DNA from: Chitinophagaceae bacterium
GTDB lineage: Bacteria > Bacteroidota > Bacteroidia > Chitinophagales > Chitinophagaceae
DNA: 64,000 bases
Assembly: GCA_016787085.1 (NCBI GenBank)
Contig: JAEUVJ010000053.1
Location: forward strand, 124,001-188,000
Direction: 5' to 3'
Part shown: positions 1-8,526 of the stretch, one piece after another
Layout of the letters: the number at the start of each line of letters is the position of its first letter
How positions within the stretch are numbered: the stretch's first letter is position 1
Notes under the pieces: generated by a model
The model's database searches: none
Seen by the model: the letters and a program-made list of their open reading frames with translations, nothing else
What the model was told of the DNA's origin: nothing
Program-made: the position numbers and the translations under genes

Positions 1-2
1 GA

Positions 3-2618
3 ATGATGAGCAATGCCGAAAATGAACGTTTAGCCTGGTCGTCCAATAACCGCAACTGGAAGAAATGGGGGCCCTATCTTTCCGACCGGCAGTGGGGTAC
101 GGTGCGGGAAGACTACAGCCCGGAAGGCAATACCTGGAATTATATCAATCATGACCTGGCCCGCAGCTATGCCTACCGCTGGGGCGAAGATGGTATCGCC
201 GGTTTTTGTGATGCTGACCAGATTCTATGCCTGGCGCCTGCATTCTGGAATGGTAAGGACACTATATTGAAAGAAAGGCTTTTCGGATTAACGAACGGTG
301 AAGGCAATCATGGTGAGGATGTGAAGGAATTGTATTTTCATCTCGACTCATCGCCAACACATTCGTATTGTAAATTCTTATACAAATACCCGCAGGTCGC
401 TTTTCCTTATCTCGAATTGCTGCAGCAGAATAAACGAAGCCGGCTGAGCCCGGAGTTCGAACTGCCTGATACCGGCATTTTTGATGATAACCGCTACTTT
501 GACTGCTTTGTCGAATATGCCAAAGCCGATATCAATGACATCCTCCTGCGCATCACGGTGCATAACCGCGGCAATAAGGCTGCAGAGATACATGTACTGC
601 CGCAACTCTGGTTCCGCAATTTCTGGAAACACAATGCCCGCTTCAGCAGACCGGAGATCGTGTCGCTTTCTGATTCTTGTTTGCAGGCCCATTCGTCCCG
701 CAACGGCAGTTTTTATTTTTATCATGAAGGTGGCGAACAATTGTTCTGCGACAATGAAACAAATAACCGCCGGATGTATCACCGGACGAATGATTCATTG
801 TATGTAAAAGATGGGATCAACAATTACGTGGTCAATGGCGCCAACACTGTGAACCCGGCAAAACGGGGCACAAAGTCAGCTGTATGGTTCAAAGCAATTA
901 TTCCACCCGGCTCATCGAAAACTTTCAAGGTAAGATTGAGTAAAACAGAGATGGAAGATCCGTGGGCAGAGTTCGATGTGATCTTTACGAGACGTATCGC
1001 TGATACAAACCATTATTATGAACAACTGGCACCGGCAACGCTTTCTCCCGAGCGAAAAACTTTATTGCGGAGTGCCGCCGGTGGTTTGTTATGGACAAAA
1101 CAATTCTATTATCTCGATGTATTCAAGTGGCTCTTTGGCGAACCGAATGAAACGCCGCCGCACCGGGCGCATAAACGCAACTATGACTGGCAACACCTGA
1201 CCTGCCGCAACATCATTTCCATGCCGGATAAATGGGAGTATCCCTGGTTCGCTGCATGGGACCTTGCCTTTCATGCAGCCACCTTCGTGCATGTGGATCC
1301 TGATTTTGCCAAGCAGCAATTGCTCGTGGTGCTGCGGGAATATTACATGCACCCCAACGGGCAGATACCGGCATATGAATGGAACTTCAGCGACGTGAAC
1401 CCTCCTGTGCATGCATGGGGGGTGTGGTACGTGTTTGAAGCGGATAAAAAAAAGACAGGCGTGCCAGACTGGGATTTTTTAGAAAGGGCTTTCCAGAAAC
1501 TGCTGATGAACTTTACCTGGTGGGTGAACCAGAAAGATGCGAATGGTACAGACATCTTTGAAGGCGGTTTTCTTGGTTTAGATAACATTGGAGTATTTGA
1601 CCGGAACCACATGCCGCCGGGTATTAAAAAATTACAACAGGCCGATGCCACGAGCTGGATGGCGATGTATGCGATCAATATGCTGCGCATGTCGCTGGAA
1701 CTGGCAAAACACAATAAGGCCTATGAGGAATCAGCAGCGAAATTCTTCCGCCACTTCCTGAACATCGGCTGGGCGATGCACCATATTGGTAAAAAAGATA
1801 TTTCGCTCTGGGATGAAGAAGATGCGTTCTATTATGATGCCATCCAGTTCGAGAATGGTACAAGCCAGCGCCTGCGCATCCGTTCACTGGTCGGCATCAT
1901 TCCGCTGCTGGCGGTGGAGATCATGCATAGCTCTGTGTTCGAAAATCTGCGGCAGTTCAATACACGGTTAGAGGTGATCAGGCTGACAAGGCCCGACCTC
2001 ACCCGTATCATTTCCGATATTGATAAAAAGAACAAGGACGGCAATTATCTTTTCGCCATTATGATCGGCGACCGGATGGAACATTTGCTGAAACGCCTGC
2101 TCGATGAAGCGGAGTTCTTATCTGACTATGGTATCCGCTCTCTTTCCAAAGTACACCAGGAGCGGCCCTATGTATTCGGGTACATGGGGCAGCAGTATAA
2201 CATCCGCTATGAGCCGGGTGAAAGTTCCAGCGATATGTTTGGCGGCAATTCCAACTGGCGGGGGCCCATCTGGCTGCCGCTGAATTACCTGATCATTCAT
2301 TCGCTGCGGAAATATTATGAATACTATGGCGACCAGTACACCTATGAGTTCCCGGCGGGTTCCGGAAAAAAACTGAACCTGAAACAAATAGCCAATGAGC
2401 TGACGAAACGCCTGCTGAAGATATTTGAACGCAATGAAGAAGGAAAATTTCAATACCATGCTGCCGGTCAGCCTTTATGGTCGGAAGAACATTTTAAAGA
2501 GCACCACCTATTCTATGAGTTCTTTCATGGTGATACGGGGCAGGGCCTCGGCGCTTCTCACCAGACGGGATGGACTGTACTGATCATGAATCTACTTGTG
2601 GAGATGGATGAGGGATGA
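3..2618 (+). CDS. GH63-like (MGH1-type) glycoside hydrolase
   Basis: Large cytosolic-looking glycosidase (871 aa, no signal peptide). The N-terminal third carries the WKKWGPYLSDRQWGTVREDY signature and the rest an (alpha/alpha)6 barrel with WDLAFHAATF near residue 420, NWRGPIWLPLNYL near 750 and GDTGQGLGASHQTGWT near the C-terminus; this set is typical of the mannosylglycerate-hydrolase/glucosidase branch of GH63 in bacteria. Substrate is not readable from sequence; short alpha-glucosides or glucosylglycerate-like solutes are the family's usual targets. Two adjacent ATGs (3 and 6) start the frame; the start lies at the window edge, so a slightly longer N-terminus cannot be excluded. It is followed directly by the REP-like repeat array. 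Confidence 0.85.
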   Translation: MMSNAENERLAWSSNNRNWKKWGPYLSDRQWGTVREDYSPEGNTWNYINHDLARSYAYRWGEDGIAGFCDADQILCLAPAFWNGKDTILKERLFGLTNGEGNHGEDVKELYFHLDSSPTHSYCKFLYKYPQVAFPYLELLQQNKRSRLSPEFELPDTGIFDDNRYFDCFVEYAKADINDILLRITVHNRGNKAAEIHVLPQLWFRNFWKHNARFSRPEIVSLSDSCLQAHSSRNGSFYFYHEGGEQLFCDNETNNRRMYHRTNDSLYVKDGINNYVVNGANTVNPAKRGTKSAVWFKAIIPPGSSKTFKVRLSKTEMEDPWAEFDVIFTRRIADTNHYYEQLAPATLSPERKTLLRSAAGGLLWTKQFYYLDVFKWLFGEPNETPPHRAHKRNYDWQHLTCRNIISMPDKWEYPWFAAWDLAFHAATFVHVDPDFAKQQLLVVLREYYMHPNGQIPAYEWNFSDVNPPVHAWGVWYVFEADKKKTGVPDWDFLERAFQKLLMNFTWWVNQKDANGTDIFEGGFLGLDNIGVFDRNHMPPGIKKLQQADATSWMAMYAINMLRMSLELAKHNKAYEESAAKFFRHFLNIGWAMHHIGKKDISLWDEEDAFYYDAIQFENGTSQRLRIRSLVGIIPLLAVEIMHSSVFENLRQFNTRLEVIRLTRPDLTRIISDIDKKNKDGNYLFAIMIGDRMEHLLKRLLDEAEFLSDYGIRSLSKVHQERPYVFGYMGQQYNIRYEPGESSSDMFGGNSNWRGPIWLPLNYLIIHSLRKYYEYYGDQYTYEFPAGSGKKLNLKQIANELTKRLLKIFERNEEGKFQYHAAGQPLWSEEHFKEHHLFYEFFHGDTGQGLGASHQTGWTVLIMNLLVEMDEG

Positions 2619-2630
2619 TGGATAGCCCAG

Positions 2631-3058
2631 GCGTCCCGGAGGGACGTACCATGGGTTAGATATATGATAATGAGAGATGCGGTTAGCGTCCCATCGGGAC
2701 GCATGGTGCAGTATGCCGGATAAAGGGAATCACCAAACGTTCCTACGGAACGTAAGAACATCCGTCGCTGTTAGTGTTACCTACGAAATGTCCCGATGGG
2801 ACATAAAGCGAACCCCCTGATCCTTTATTGTTTTACCGGAGGCATGATGCTTCCTGCGTTCCATCAGAACGCATCGTAGGTTAGATATGATGATGTGTGA
2901 TGCCGGTAGTGTCCCATCGGGACGCATGATGCAGTATGCCGGATGAGTTGAAGCACCAAACGTTCCTACGGAACGTCAGAACATACGTTGCTTACAGTGT
3001 TACCTACCAAATGTCCCGATGGGACATAGAGTGAAGCTCCTGATGCTTGTTGTTTTGC
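2631..3058 (+). repeat. Left REP-like hairpin array (two tandem units)
   Basis: Non-coding array of eight short perfect or near-perfect palindromes: 2632-2646, 2686-2702, 2737-2753, 2788-2804, 2855-2873, 2911-2923, 2960-2976 and 3011-3027. Stems are 5-7 bp with mostly 3-nt loops (one 5-nt) and are of two kinds, GTCCC/GGGAC and GTTCC/GGAAC. Palindromes at 2686, 2737 and 2788 recur exactly 223 bp later, so this is a tandem duplication of a multi-hairpin unit. The same series is repeated in the same orientation at 5498-5888. I see no gene here. Confidence 0.9.
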
Positions 3059-3109
3059 CAAAAGCTGGCGATGATTTTTGTGGACATGGTGTGCTTCTTT
3101 TGGTTTTGA

Positions 3110-4816
3110 TTATACTGTGTTTTCTCTTTTAACCAAGTTGTTTTCCAGTTGTTCTGTAACTTCTTTAACAAATTCTCTTCCTTTCGCAACAGAGTTGTTT
3201 CCGCCCATTAAATCATAGACTAGAAATACGTGTTCAATTGCTTCGTTTACTAACGTCTCTGTCAGAGCTGTTAGATCAATTCCTGAAATATCTTTGGTGT
3301 TAGGTTTTAGTTTGTTTATTATTCTTGCCGCAGCATACATTGAAACATGAAATTTAATATCACCGATTTGAATTCGTGAAAGTTTAGGCTTATTAAATTT
3401 CTTTATTATTTTTTCAACTGCTTCATGTATTGCAACTGTTTTGTAATACAGTTCGATTGGAATTTTAGCGTCAAAAATACCTTCGTAGTCGGCGTTGCTT
3501 TTTATTAAAGTTGAAGGTCTTGCTCTTGCGTAGTCAGGTTTTTGATGCAGGATTGCCATCACAACTTGAGCTAAGTATGGGATGCTTACTATTCTGTTTA
3601 TTGGCCTTCCTTGGTTCTTATGATAATTTTTTCTTCGATCATAATAAAAGCCTTTTGAGATTAAGTAATCCTCAATGTCTCTATGAATAGGATCGGTTGC
3701 TCTCAATGAAGCAGGGGGAATATTCGTTTGGCTATTTGTTGCTTTGATTACTTTTAACCTGCTGCTCTCATCAGTCGTTTTTACAACCCTAATAAGAACG
3801 TTCCTGTTATCACCTTCAACTTTATTTGTTCGGAAATAATTAAAAATTTCAAAAGATGTTTGCAGCCCATTTACAATTTGAGGGTCCTCGATATTCAATA
3901 CTTTGCTTGCAAAAGAAGCATTAGATGCCGTAATGGTTATTCCATTATTTAGCCACCAAAAATCCTCGGATGGTTTGCTGGTCATTAATGTATCCTTTAT
4001 CGCACTGTTTACTTCGACGGTTCCTTGATAATCTCGAATATTGGCATCAAAAAAATTTTTTATTAACGCATCTTTTTCGTCCCTCAGAAAATCGTAATAA
4101 CTTTTTACTGGGGCTAACGCTATATATCCCCCATCCTGTGTTGAAATTGGATTGTCTGAAAGGACAATTCCCTTTGACTTTATTTGTTCCCGGCGTGATA
4201 ACTCTATTAAATCTCCTGCAGTCAAAAAAGTAAAAACAGTTTCTGCCTTATCAAAGTGTGTCTTTATGGCAGCTTCCAGATTTGGGACTTTCCTTGAGAC
4301 GTTTGGATGAACCTCTGTTCCTTTAGTAGCATAGAAATAGTGAAATCTCAGTATTGGAAATTTTGACGCAAGGTGTAAGTATTGCCTTCGAAGAACATCT
4401 ATGTTGACAAGAAGGTCATTGTTATAAACCATTCTTAGGCTATCTATGGATTTTGTTAGATCAAATAAATCAATAGCTGATGATGTGCATTTTTCAATAG
4501 CAGACTCACTGAAGCCGGTTGTGTTTTTAGACTGGATAATGAATACGTCAATAATAGAATTTCTTTTCCCGTCAATTAAATCACTATCTCTTTGCACTAA
4601 TTCTGAATTAACAAATGTATAAATAGCATCAATGCCTCCATCGCCGCCATTATCAACAATGCCTTCATCAGTTTCATCATATGAAAGTTCATAGTTTTTT
4701 AGGACCTGATCTGTTACAAATAGGTGAAAGTAGTCGTCGTCGCTAAAATTGCCAGCCAAAGATGTCTTTTGTTGGTCCAAAAGGGTGTCTAAAATTATCT
4801 GTTGATTCGTTGACAT
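3110..4816 (-). CDS. AIPR-family abortive infection protein with nuclease-like N-terminus
   Basis: 568 aa. The core carries the AIPR (PF10592) hallmarks: FFDANIRDYQG (about residues 255-265), FWWLNNGITI (286-295) and PQIVNGLQTS (312-321). AIPR proteins are tied to phage abortive infection. Upstream of it, GGDGGIDAIY (58-66; Asp59, Asp63) followed by VFIIQSK (91-97; Gln95, Lys97) fits the D...(E/Q)xK spacing of a PD-(D/E)XK nuclease-like fold, which is my inference. No signal peptide. It lies 52 nt downstream of the RAYT gene on the same strand and could be read from the same transcript. A+T content is higher than in flanking genes, suggesting horizontal gain. Phage defence is likely but untested. 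Confidence 0.85.
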   Translation of the reverse strand: MSTNQQIILDTLLDQQKTSLAGNFSDDDYFHLFVTDQVLKNYELSYDETDEGIVDNGGDGGIDAIYTFVNSELVQRDSDLIDGKRNSIIDVFIIQSKNTTGFSESAIEKCTSSAIDLFDLTKSIDSLRMVYNNDLLVNIDVLRRQYLHLASKFPILRFHYFYATKGTEVHPNVSRKVPNLEAAIKTHFDKAETVFTFLTAGDLIELSRREQIKSKGIVLSDNPISTQDGGYIALAPVKSYYDFLRDEKDALIKNFFDANIRDYQGTVEVNSAIKDTLMTSKPSEDFWWLNNGITITASNASFASKVLNIEDPQIVNGLQTSFEIFNYFRTNKVEGDNRNVLIRVVKTTDESSRLKVIKATNSQTNIPPASLRATDPIHRDIEDYLISKGFYYDRRKNYHKNQGRPINRIVSIPYLAQVVMAILHQKPDYARARPSTLIKSNADYEGIFDAKIPIELYYKTVAIHEAVEKIIKKFNKPKLSRIQIGDIKFHVSMYAAARIINKLKPNTKDISGIDLTALTETLVNEAIEHVFLVYDLMGGNNSVAKGREFVKEVTEQLENNLVKRENTV

Positions 4817-4868
4817 AATGATGTTTTAAAATGCCCGCAATAATTACTCTATTTTGCTATGGTTTCAT

Positions 4869-5330
4869 TCATTCCGGCTCTTTAAAGATATACTGCTCTT
4901 CATAGTCAATCCCAAATGCTTTTAATAACCGCCGGTATTCATCAAGAAAGGTTTCTTTTTTGTGATGCGCTTCCTGGTTCTGTATGTAACGGATCACATT
5001 GTCCACATGGCTTTTGGAATACGAGAAAGCGCCAAAACCTTCCTGCCAGGCAAATGAAGAGAGGCAAAACCTGTTTGCTTTGACCCATTTGCTGCTCTCT
5101 GCTTTTATATTCTGTACCAATGCAGAGATGGCCTGTTGCGGCCGCATACCAACAAAGATGTGTATGTGGTCGGGCATACTGTTTACCTGCAGCATCTTGT
5201 GTTCGTTGTTCTGGATAATACCGGAGATGTATTGGTGTAACCTGTCTTTCCATTTTGGAAGGATAAGCGACGCCCTGTACTTTACGGCAAATACAAGCTG
5301 TATATGTAGCTGGGAGTAAGTGTTGGCCAT
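4869..5330 (-). CDS. REP-associated tyrosine transposase (RAYT, IS200-like Y1)
   Basis: 153 aa from ATG at 5330 (an upstream extension in frame reaches 5423 but runs through non-family sequence; MANTYSQLHIQLVFAVKYR is the usual family start). HUH single-strand nuclease fold: PDHIHIFV gives the two metal ligands His55 and His57; the catalytic Tyr is Tyr115 in VIRYIQNQ, followed by the AHH typical of IS200/RAYT. All catalytic residues are intact, so the enzyme may be active. RAYTs nick at REP hairpins, and this one is embedded between two REP arrays, which supports the family call over an ordinary IS200. No insertion-sequence ends of the usual type were found. Confidence 0.88.
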   Translation of the reverse strand: MANTYSQLHIQLVFAVKYRASLILPKWKDRLHQYISGIIQNNEHKMLQVNSMPDHIHIFVGMRPQQAISALVQNIKAESSKWVKANRFCLSSFAWQEGFGAFSYSKSHVDNVIRYIQNQEAHHKKETFLDEYRRLLKAFGIDYEEQYIFKEPE

Positions 5331-5426
5331 CGGATAAGGTTTGGCGAAATGAATATACAAAAGATTTTGACAGATCATCAACCCCGGCTGCTGCAGATGT
5401 GAGTAACTGGCGGAGATAAGCACCAG

Positions 5427-5493
5427 GCGTTCCTCCGGAACGCTGGGTCGCCTGAGTTTGCGGTGTTACCCATCAGATGTCCCTCCGGGACAT
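5427..5493 (+). repeat. Extra REP hairpin pair upstream of RAYT
   Basis: Two perfect 7-bp-stem palindromes, 5427-5443 (GTTCC type) and 5477-5493 (GTCCC type), both with the loop TCC rather than TAC/GAT/ATC used elsewhere. They sit about 100 bp upstream of the RAYT start and have no counterpart in the left array, so they may be the pair most directly linked to this transposase. Confidence 0.8.
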
Positions 5494-5497
5494 GGCA

Positions 5498-5888
5498 GCG
5501 TCCCGGAGGGACGTGTCATGGGTTAGATGATGATGATGAGAGATGCCGGTAGCGTCCCATCGGACGCATGGTGCAAAGATGGTGGGGAAGTTAGTACCAA
5601 ACGTTCCTACGAAACGTCAGAACATCCGTCGCCGATAGTGTTACCTACGAAATGTCCCGATGGGACATAGAGTGAAGCTCCCGATTCTTTATTGTTTTAC
5701 CGGAGGCATGATGCTTCCTGCGTTCCAGCGGAACGCATCGTAGGTTAGATATGATGATTTATGATAGGATAGCGTCCCATCGGGACGCATCGTGCAGTTG
5801 TCCGGACGGTTAAGCACCAAACATTCCTACGAAACGTCAGAACACTCGTCGCTGATAGTGTTACCTGCGAAATGTCCCTCCGGGAAAT
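5498..5888 (+). repeat. Right REP-like hairpin array, partly decayed
   Basis: Collinear copy of the left array: hairpins at 5499-5513, 5552-5567, 5601-5617, 5652-5668, 5719-5737, 5772-5788, 5821-5837 and 5872-5888, with a 220 bp period (5552 to 5772, 5601 to 5821, 5652 to 5872). Several stems are damaged: a base is missing at 5552-5567, one arm has GAAACGT for GGAACGT at 5601 and 5821, and the last arm is GGGAAAT. The segment from 5889 to the ftcD start at 5967 holds no gene; a TATCTTAG near 5940 is a weak promoter candidate. Confidence 0.88.
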
Positions 5889-5966
5889 GCGCCGGCCTTC
5901 CCTCGGAATCTTCCCGGGTTGCATTGTTCCGGGCATACAATATCTTAGCATCCAAATTTGTATTGC

Positions 5967-7619
5967 ATGCTACCTATCATCGAATGTGTTCCCAATTTCA
6001 GCGAAGGGATTGACCTCAGCATTATCAAACAGATCACTGATCAAATTGAATCAGTAGAAGGAGTGAGGTTACTCAACGTAGATCCCGGTAAAGCCACCAA
6101 TCGTACCGTGGTCACGTTTGTCGGCCACCCGGACGCTGTGGTCAATGCTGCATTCCTGGCCATCAAAAAGGCCGGTGAACTGATTGATATGAGCAAACAC
6201 AAAGGCGAGCATCCCCGCATGGGCGCCACAGATGTTTGCCCGCTGATACCGATTGCCAATATCAGCATGGAAGAAACAGCAAAGTATGCACAAGCCCTTG
6301 CCAAAAGAGTGGGAGAGGAGCTGGCAATACCTGTCTATCTCTATGAGGCAGCACAGCCGGATAAAAACCGCAGCAATCTTTCTGTGATACGTGCAGGAGA
6401 GTATGAAGGTTTTTTCAAAAAGATAAAAGAGCCACAATGGAAACCTGATTTCGGCCCGGCAGAGTTTGATGCAAAGAGGGGAGGAACAGTGATCGGGGCA
6501 AGAGATTTTCTCGTAGCATACAATGTCAATCTCAATACCACTTCCACCCGCCGTGCTAACGCTATTGCTTTTGATGTAAGAGAGGCGGGAAGAAATGTAG
6601 TAGAGAATGGTGTAAAGGTGAATAAACCCGGCAGCCTGAAGTGTGTTAAAGCCATTGGGTGGTATATCGAAGAATATGGTATCGCACAGATCAGTATCAA
6701 CCTGACCCATATCAATACTACGCCGGTGCATATTGCTTTTGATGAAGTGTGTAAGAAAGCAGAAGCAAGGGGCATTCGTGTCACCGGTAGCGAGATCGTC
6801 GGGCTGATCCCGTTAAAAGCGATGACCGATGCCGGTAAATATTTTCTGCGCAAGCAGCAACGTTCAACCGGTGTATCGGAAAAAGAACTGATCAGGATCG
6901 CTGTAAAATCTATGGGACTGGACGAACTTGGCCCTTTCAAACCGGAGGAGCGCATCATTGAATATATGTTGAAAGATAAAGCGGACAGCAAACTGGTCAG
7001 TATGACGCTGACTGATTTTGCCAATGAAACGTCGAGTGAAAGCCCGGCGCCGGGCGGGGGTTCTATTGCCGCGTATGTGGGTTCATTAGGTGCTGCTTTA
7101 GCCACGATGGTAGCGAATCTTTCTTCGCATAAGAAAGGGTGGGATGAACGATGGGAAGAATTCAGCGATCACGCAGAGAAAGGAGAGGAGTATAAAACAG
7201 AATTGCTCCGGCTCGTGGACCAGGACACGAAAGCCTTTAACCGCATTATGACCGCATTCGGTCTGCCTAAATCAACGGATGAAGAAAAGGCCGCCCGTTC
7301 CAAAGCGATACAGGAGGCTACGAAGTTTGCCATCGAAATACCTTTTAAAGTGATGCAAACCGCCTGCGACAGTATGGAAGTGATCAAAGCGATGGTCGAA
7401 AAAGGGAATCCCAATTCGGTATCGGATGCCGGTGTCGGCGCTTTATGTGCCCGGACCGCGGTGATGGGCGCCTTTATGAATGTCCGGATCAATGCGGTGG
7501 GTTATGATGATAAAACATTCGTGGAAGAGATCGTGGCAAAAGGCAGGGAGATCGAGAATAAAACGATAGTGCTGGAAAACGAAATATTAACTACTGTGAA
7601 CGGGAAAATAGGAATATAA
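5967..7619 (+). CDS. ftcD: Glutamate formimidoyltransferase / formimidoyl-THF cyclodeaminase
   Basis: Bifunctional enzyme (550 aa) of histidine breakdown: moves the formimino group from N-formimino-L-glutamate to tetrahydrofolate, then deaminates it to 5,10-methenyl-THF. The N-terminal transferase domain begins LPIIECVPNFSEG and has GEHPRMGATDVCPLIP near residue 75; the C-terminal cyclodeaminase domain starts around residue 350 with ETSSESPAPGGGSIAAYVG. I prefer ATG 5967 over TTG 5958 because the family starts one or two residues before IECVPNFSEG. Followed after 10 nt by the alpha/beta hydrolase and then by an arginase-family gene, probably one operon. Confidence 0.95.
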   Translation: MLPIIECVPNFSEGIDLSIIKQITDQIESVEGVRLLNVDPGKATNRTVVTFVGHPDAVVNAAFLAIKKAGELIDMSKHKGEHPRMGATDVCPLIPIANISMEETAKYAQALAKRVGEELAIPVYLYEAAQPDKNRSNLSVIRAGEYEGFFKKIKEPQWKPDFGPAEFDAKRGGTVIGARDFLVAYNVNLNTTSTRRANAIAFDVREAGRNVVENGVKVNKPGSLKCVKAIGWYIEEYGIAQISINLTHINTTPVHIAFDEVCKKAEARGIRVTGSEIVGLIPLKAMTDAGKYFLRKQQRSTGVSEKELIRIAVKSMGLDELGPFKPEERIIEYMLKDKADSKLVSMTLTDFANETSSESPAPGGGSIAAYVGSLGAALATMVANLSSHKKGWDERWEEFSDHAEKGEEYKTELLRLVDQDTKAFNRIMTAFGLPKSTDEEKAARSKAIQEATKFAIEIPFKVMQTACDSMEVIKAMVEKGNPNSVSDAGVGALCARTAVMGAFMNVRINAVGYDDKTFVEEIVAKGREIENKTIVLENEILTTVNGKIGI

Positions 7620-7629
7620 TCATCCGCCA

Positions 7630-8484
7630 ATGCTACGAATGAAAAGGGTCAGTATGATCGTTCCCTCTGTTATTTTGCTATCTCTTTTCCTTTGCCGCTG
7701 CGTCGTTTCGAAGATGCGCTGGAGTGACAACAAAGCTCAACGTGTTTTCAAAAGTAAGAACGTACCGCTGGATATTCGTGACACGGTGCTGGAAGGCCGG
7801 CATATTCATTATGCGGTTTGTGGCCCTGATACATTACCCTCATTGGTATTTGTGCATGGTTCTCCCGGCAGTTGGTTTCATTACATGAAGTTTATGTGGG
7901 ATGATAGCCTGAGAAAAAAATTTCGCATCATCAGTTTTGACCGCCCGGGTTTTGGATACAGTGATTATGGCAAAGCCACTCACCTGCAGGATCAATGCAA
8001 ACTGATCTTACCCGTTTTACAAAGGTTAAAGACAGATCAGCCCATGTTTTTGTGCGGGCATTCGTATGGCGGACCGGTGGCTGCGAAGTTAGCAGCCGAT
8101 GCGCCTGACCTTTTTAAAAAAGTGATCATTGCCTCAGGTGCACTTGACCCTGCATTGGAAAAGAAAGAAACATGGCGGCTTGTGATGGATAAAAAACCTT
8201 TGTTCTGGTTTCTGCCGGGTGCCTTTCAGCCATCGAATACGGAACTTTTGTACCTGAAAGAAGACCTGAAGCCCCTGGCCAAAGACCTGGATAAAATAAC
8301 TACCGATGTGATCTTTGTCCATGGAGATAAAGATACCTGGGTGCCCATCGAAAATGTGGCCTATGGGAAAAAAATGATGGTGAATGCCTCTGGTATCCGC
8401 ATTGATACGATCAAAGGAGCGGGTCACCAGGTTCCCTGGAAGAACCGGGAAGATTTTAAAAAGATACTCCTTGCTCTGGAATAA
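7630..8484 (+). CDS. Alpha/beta hydrolase, secreted or membrane-anchored
   Basis: 284 aa. A hydrophobic N-terminus (about residues 9-22) suggests export or anchoring; there is no perfect lipobox although two Cys follow it. The fold is visible in VFVHGSPGSWFHY (oxyanion HG), ISFDRPGFGYSD, the nucleophile elbow GHSYGG (Ser about 140), FVHGDKDTWVP (acid Asp) and the catalytic His in GAGHQVPW near the C-terminus. Substrate unknown. ATG 7630 or 7639 are both possible starts. Located between ftcD and the arginase-family gene with gaps of 10 and 42 nt, so it is likely co-transcribed, but no role in histidine use is evident. Confidence 0.85.
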   Translation: MLRMKRVSMIVPSVILLSLFLCRCVVSKMRWSDNKAQRVFKSKNVPLDIRDTVLEGRHIHYAVCGPDTLPSLVFVHGSPGSWFHYMKFMWDDSLRKKFRIISFDRPGFGYSDYGKATHLQDQCKLILPVLQRLKTDQPMFLCGHSYGGPVAAKLAADAPDLFKKVIIASGALDPALEKKETWRLVMDKKPLFWFLPGAFQPSNTELLYLKEDLKPLAKDLDKITTDVIFVHGDKDTWVPIENVAYGKKMMVNASGIRIDTIKGAGHQVPWKNREDFKKILLALE

Positions 8485-8526
8485 AAATATTTCCCATAGC
8501 TTTAAAGAACCAATAAAACCGGGGCA

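Larger units (their letters stand above)
2631..5888. mobile_element. RAYT/AIPR cassette bounded by direct REP arrays
   Basis: A 3.3 kb accessory segment between two housekeeping-like genes. From left to right: REP array A (2631-3058), AIPR gene (minus), RAYT gene (minus), an extra hairpin pair (5427-5493), REP array B (5498-5888). Eight hairpins of A match eight of B in the same order and orientation with a nearly constant offset of 2861-2867 bp, so the arrays are long direct repeats around the two genes. The AIPR gene is visibly richer in A+T than its neighbours. That the segment moved or duplicated as a unit is inference; no target-site duplication was identified. Confidence 0.6.

Noticed and set aside
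2631..3058. CRISPR-like array of repeats
   Set aside because: Repeats are palindromic, spaced at unequal distances, share their spacers between units and have no cas genes nearby; REP architecture fits better.
6341..7105. 254-codon frame on the minus strand
   Set aside because: Antisense shadow of ftcD.
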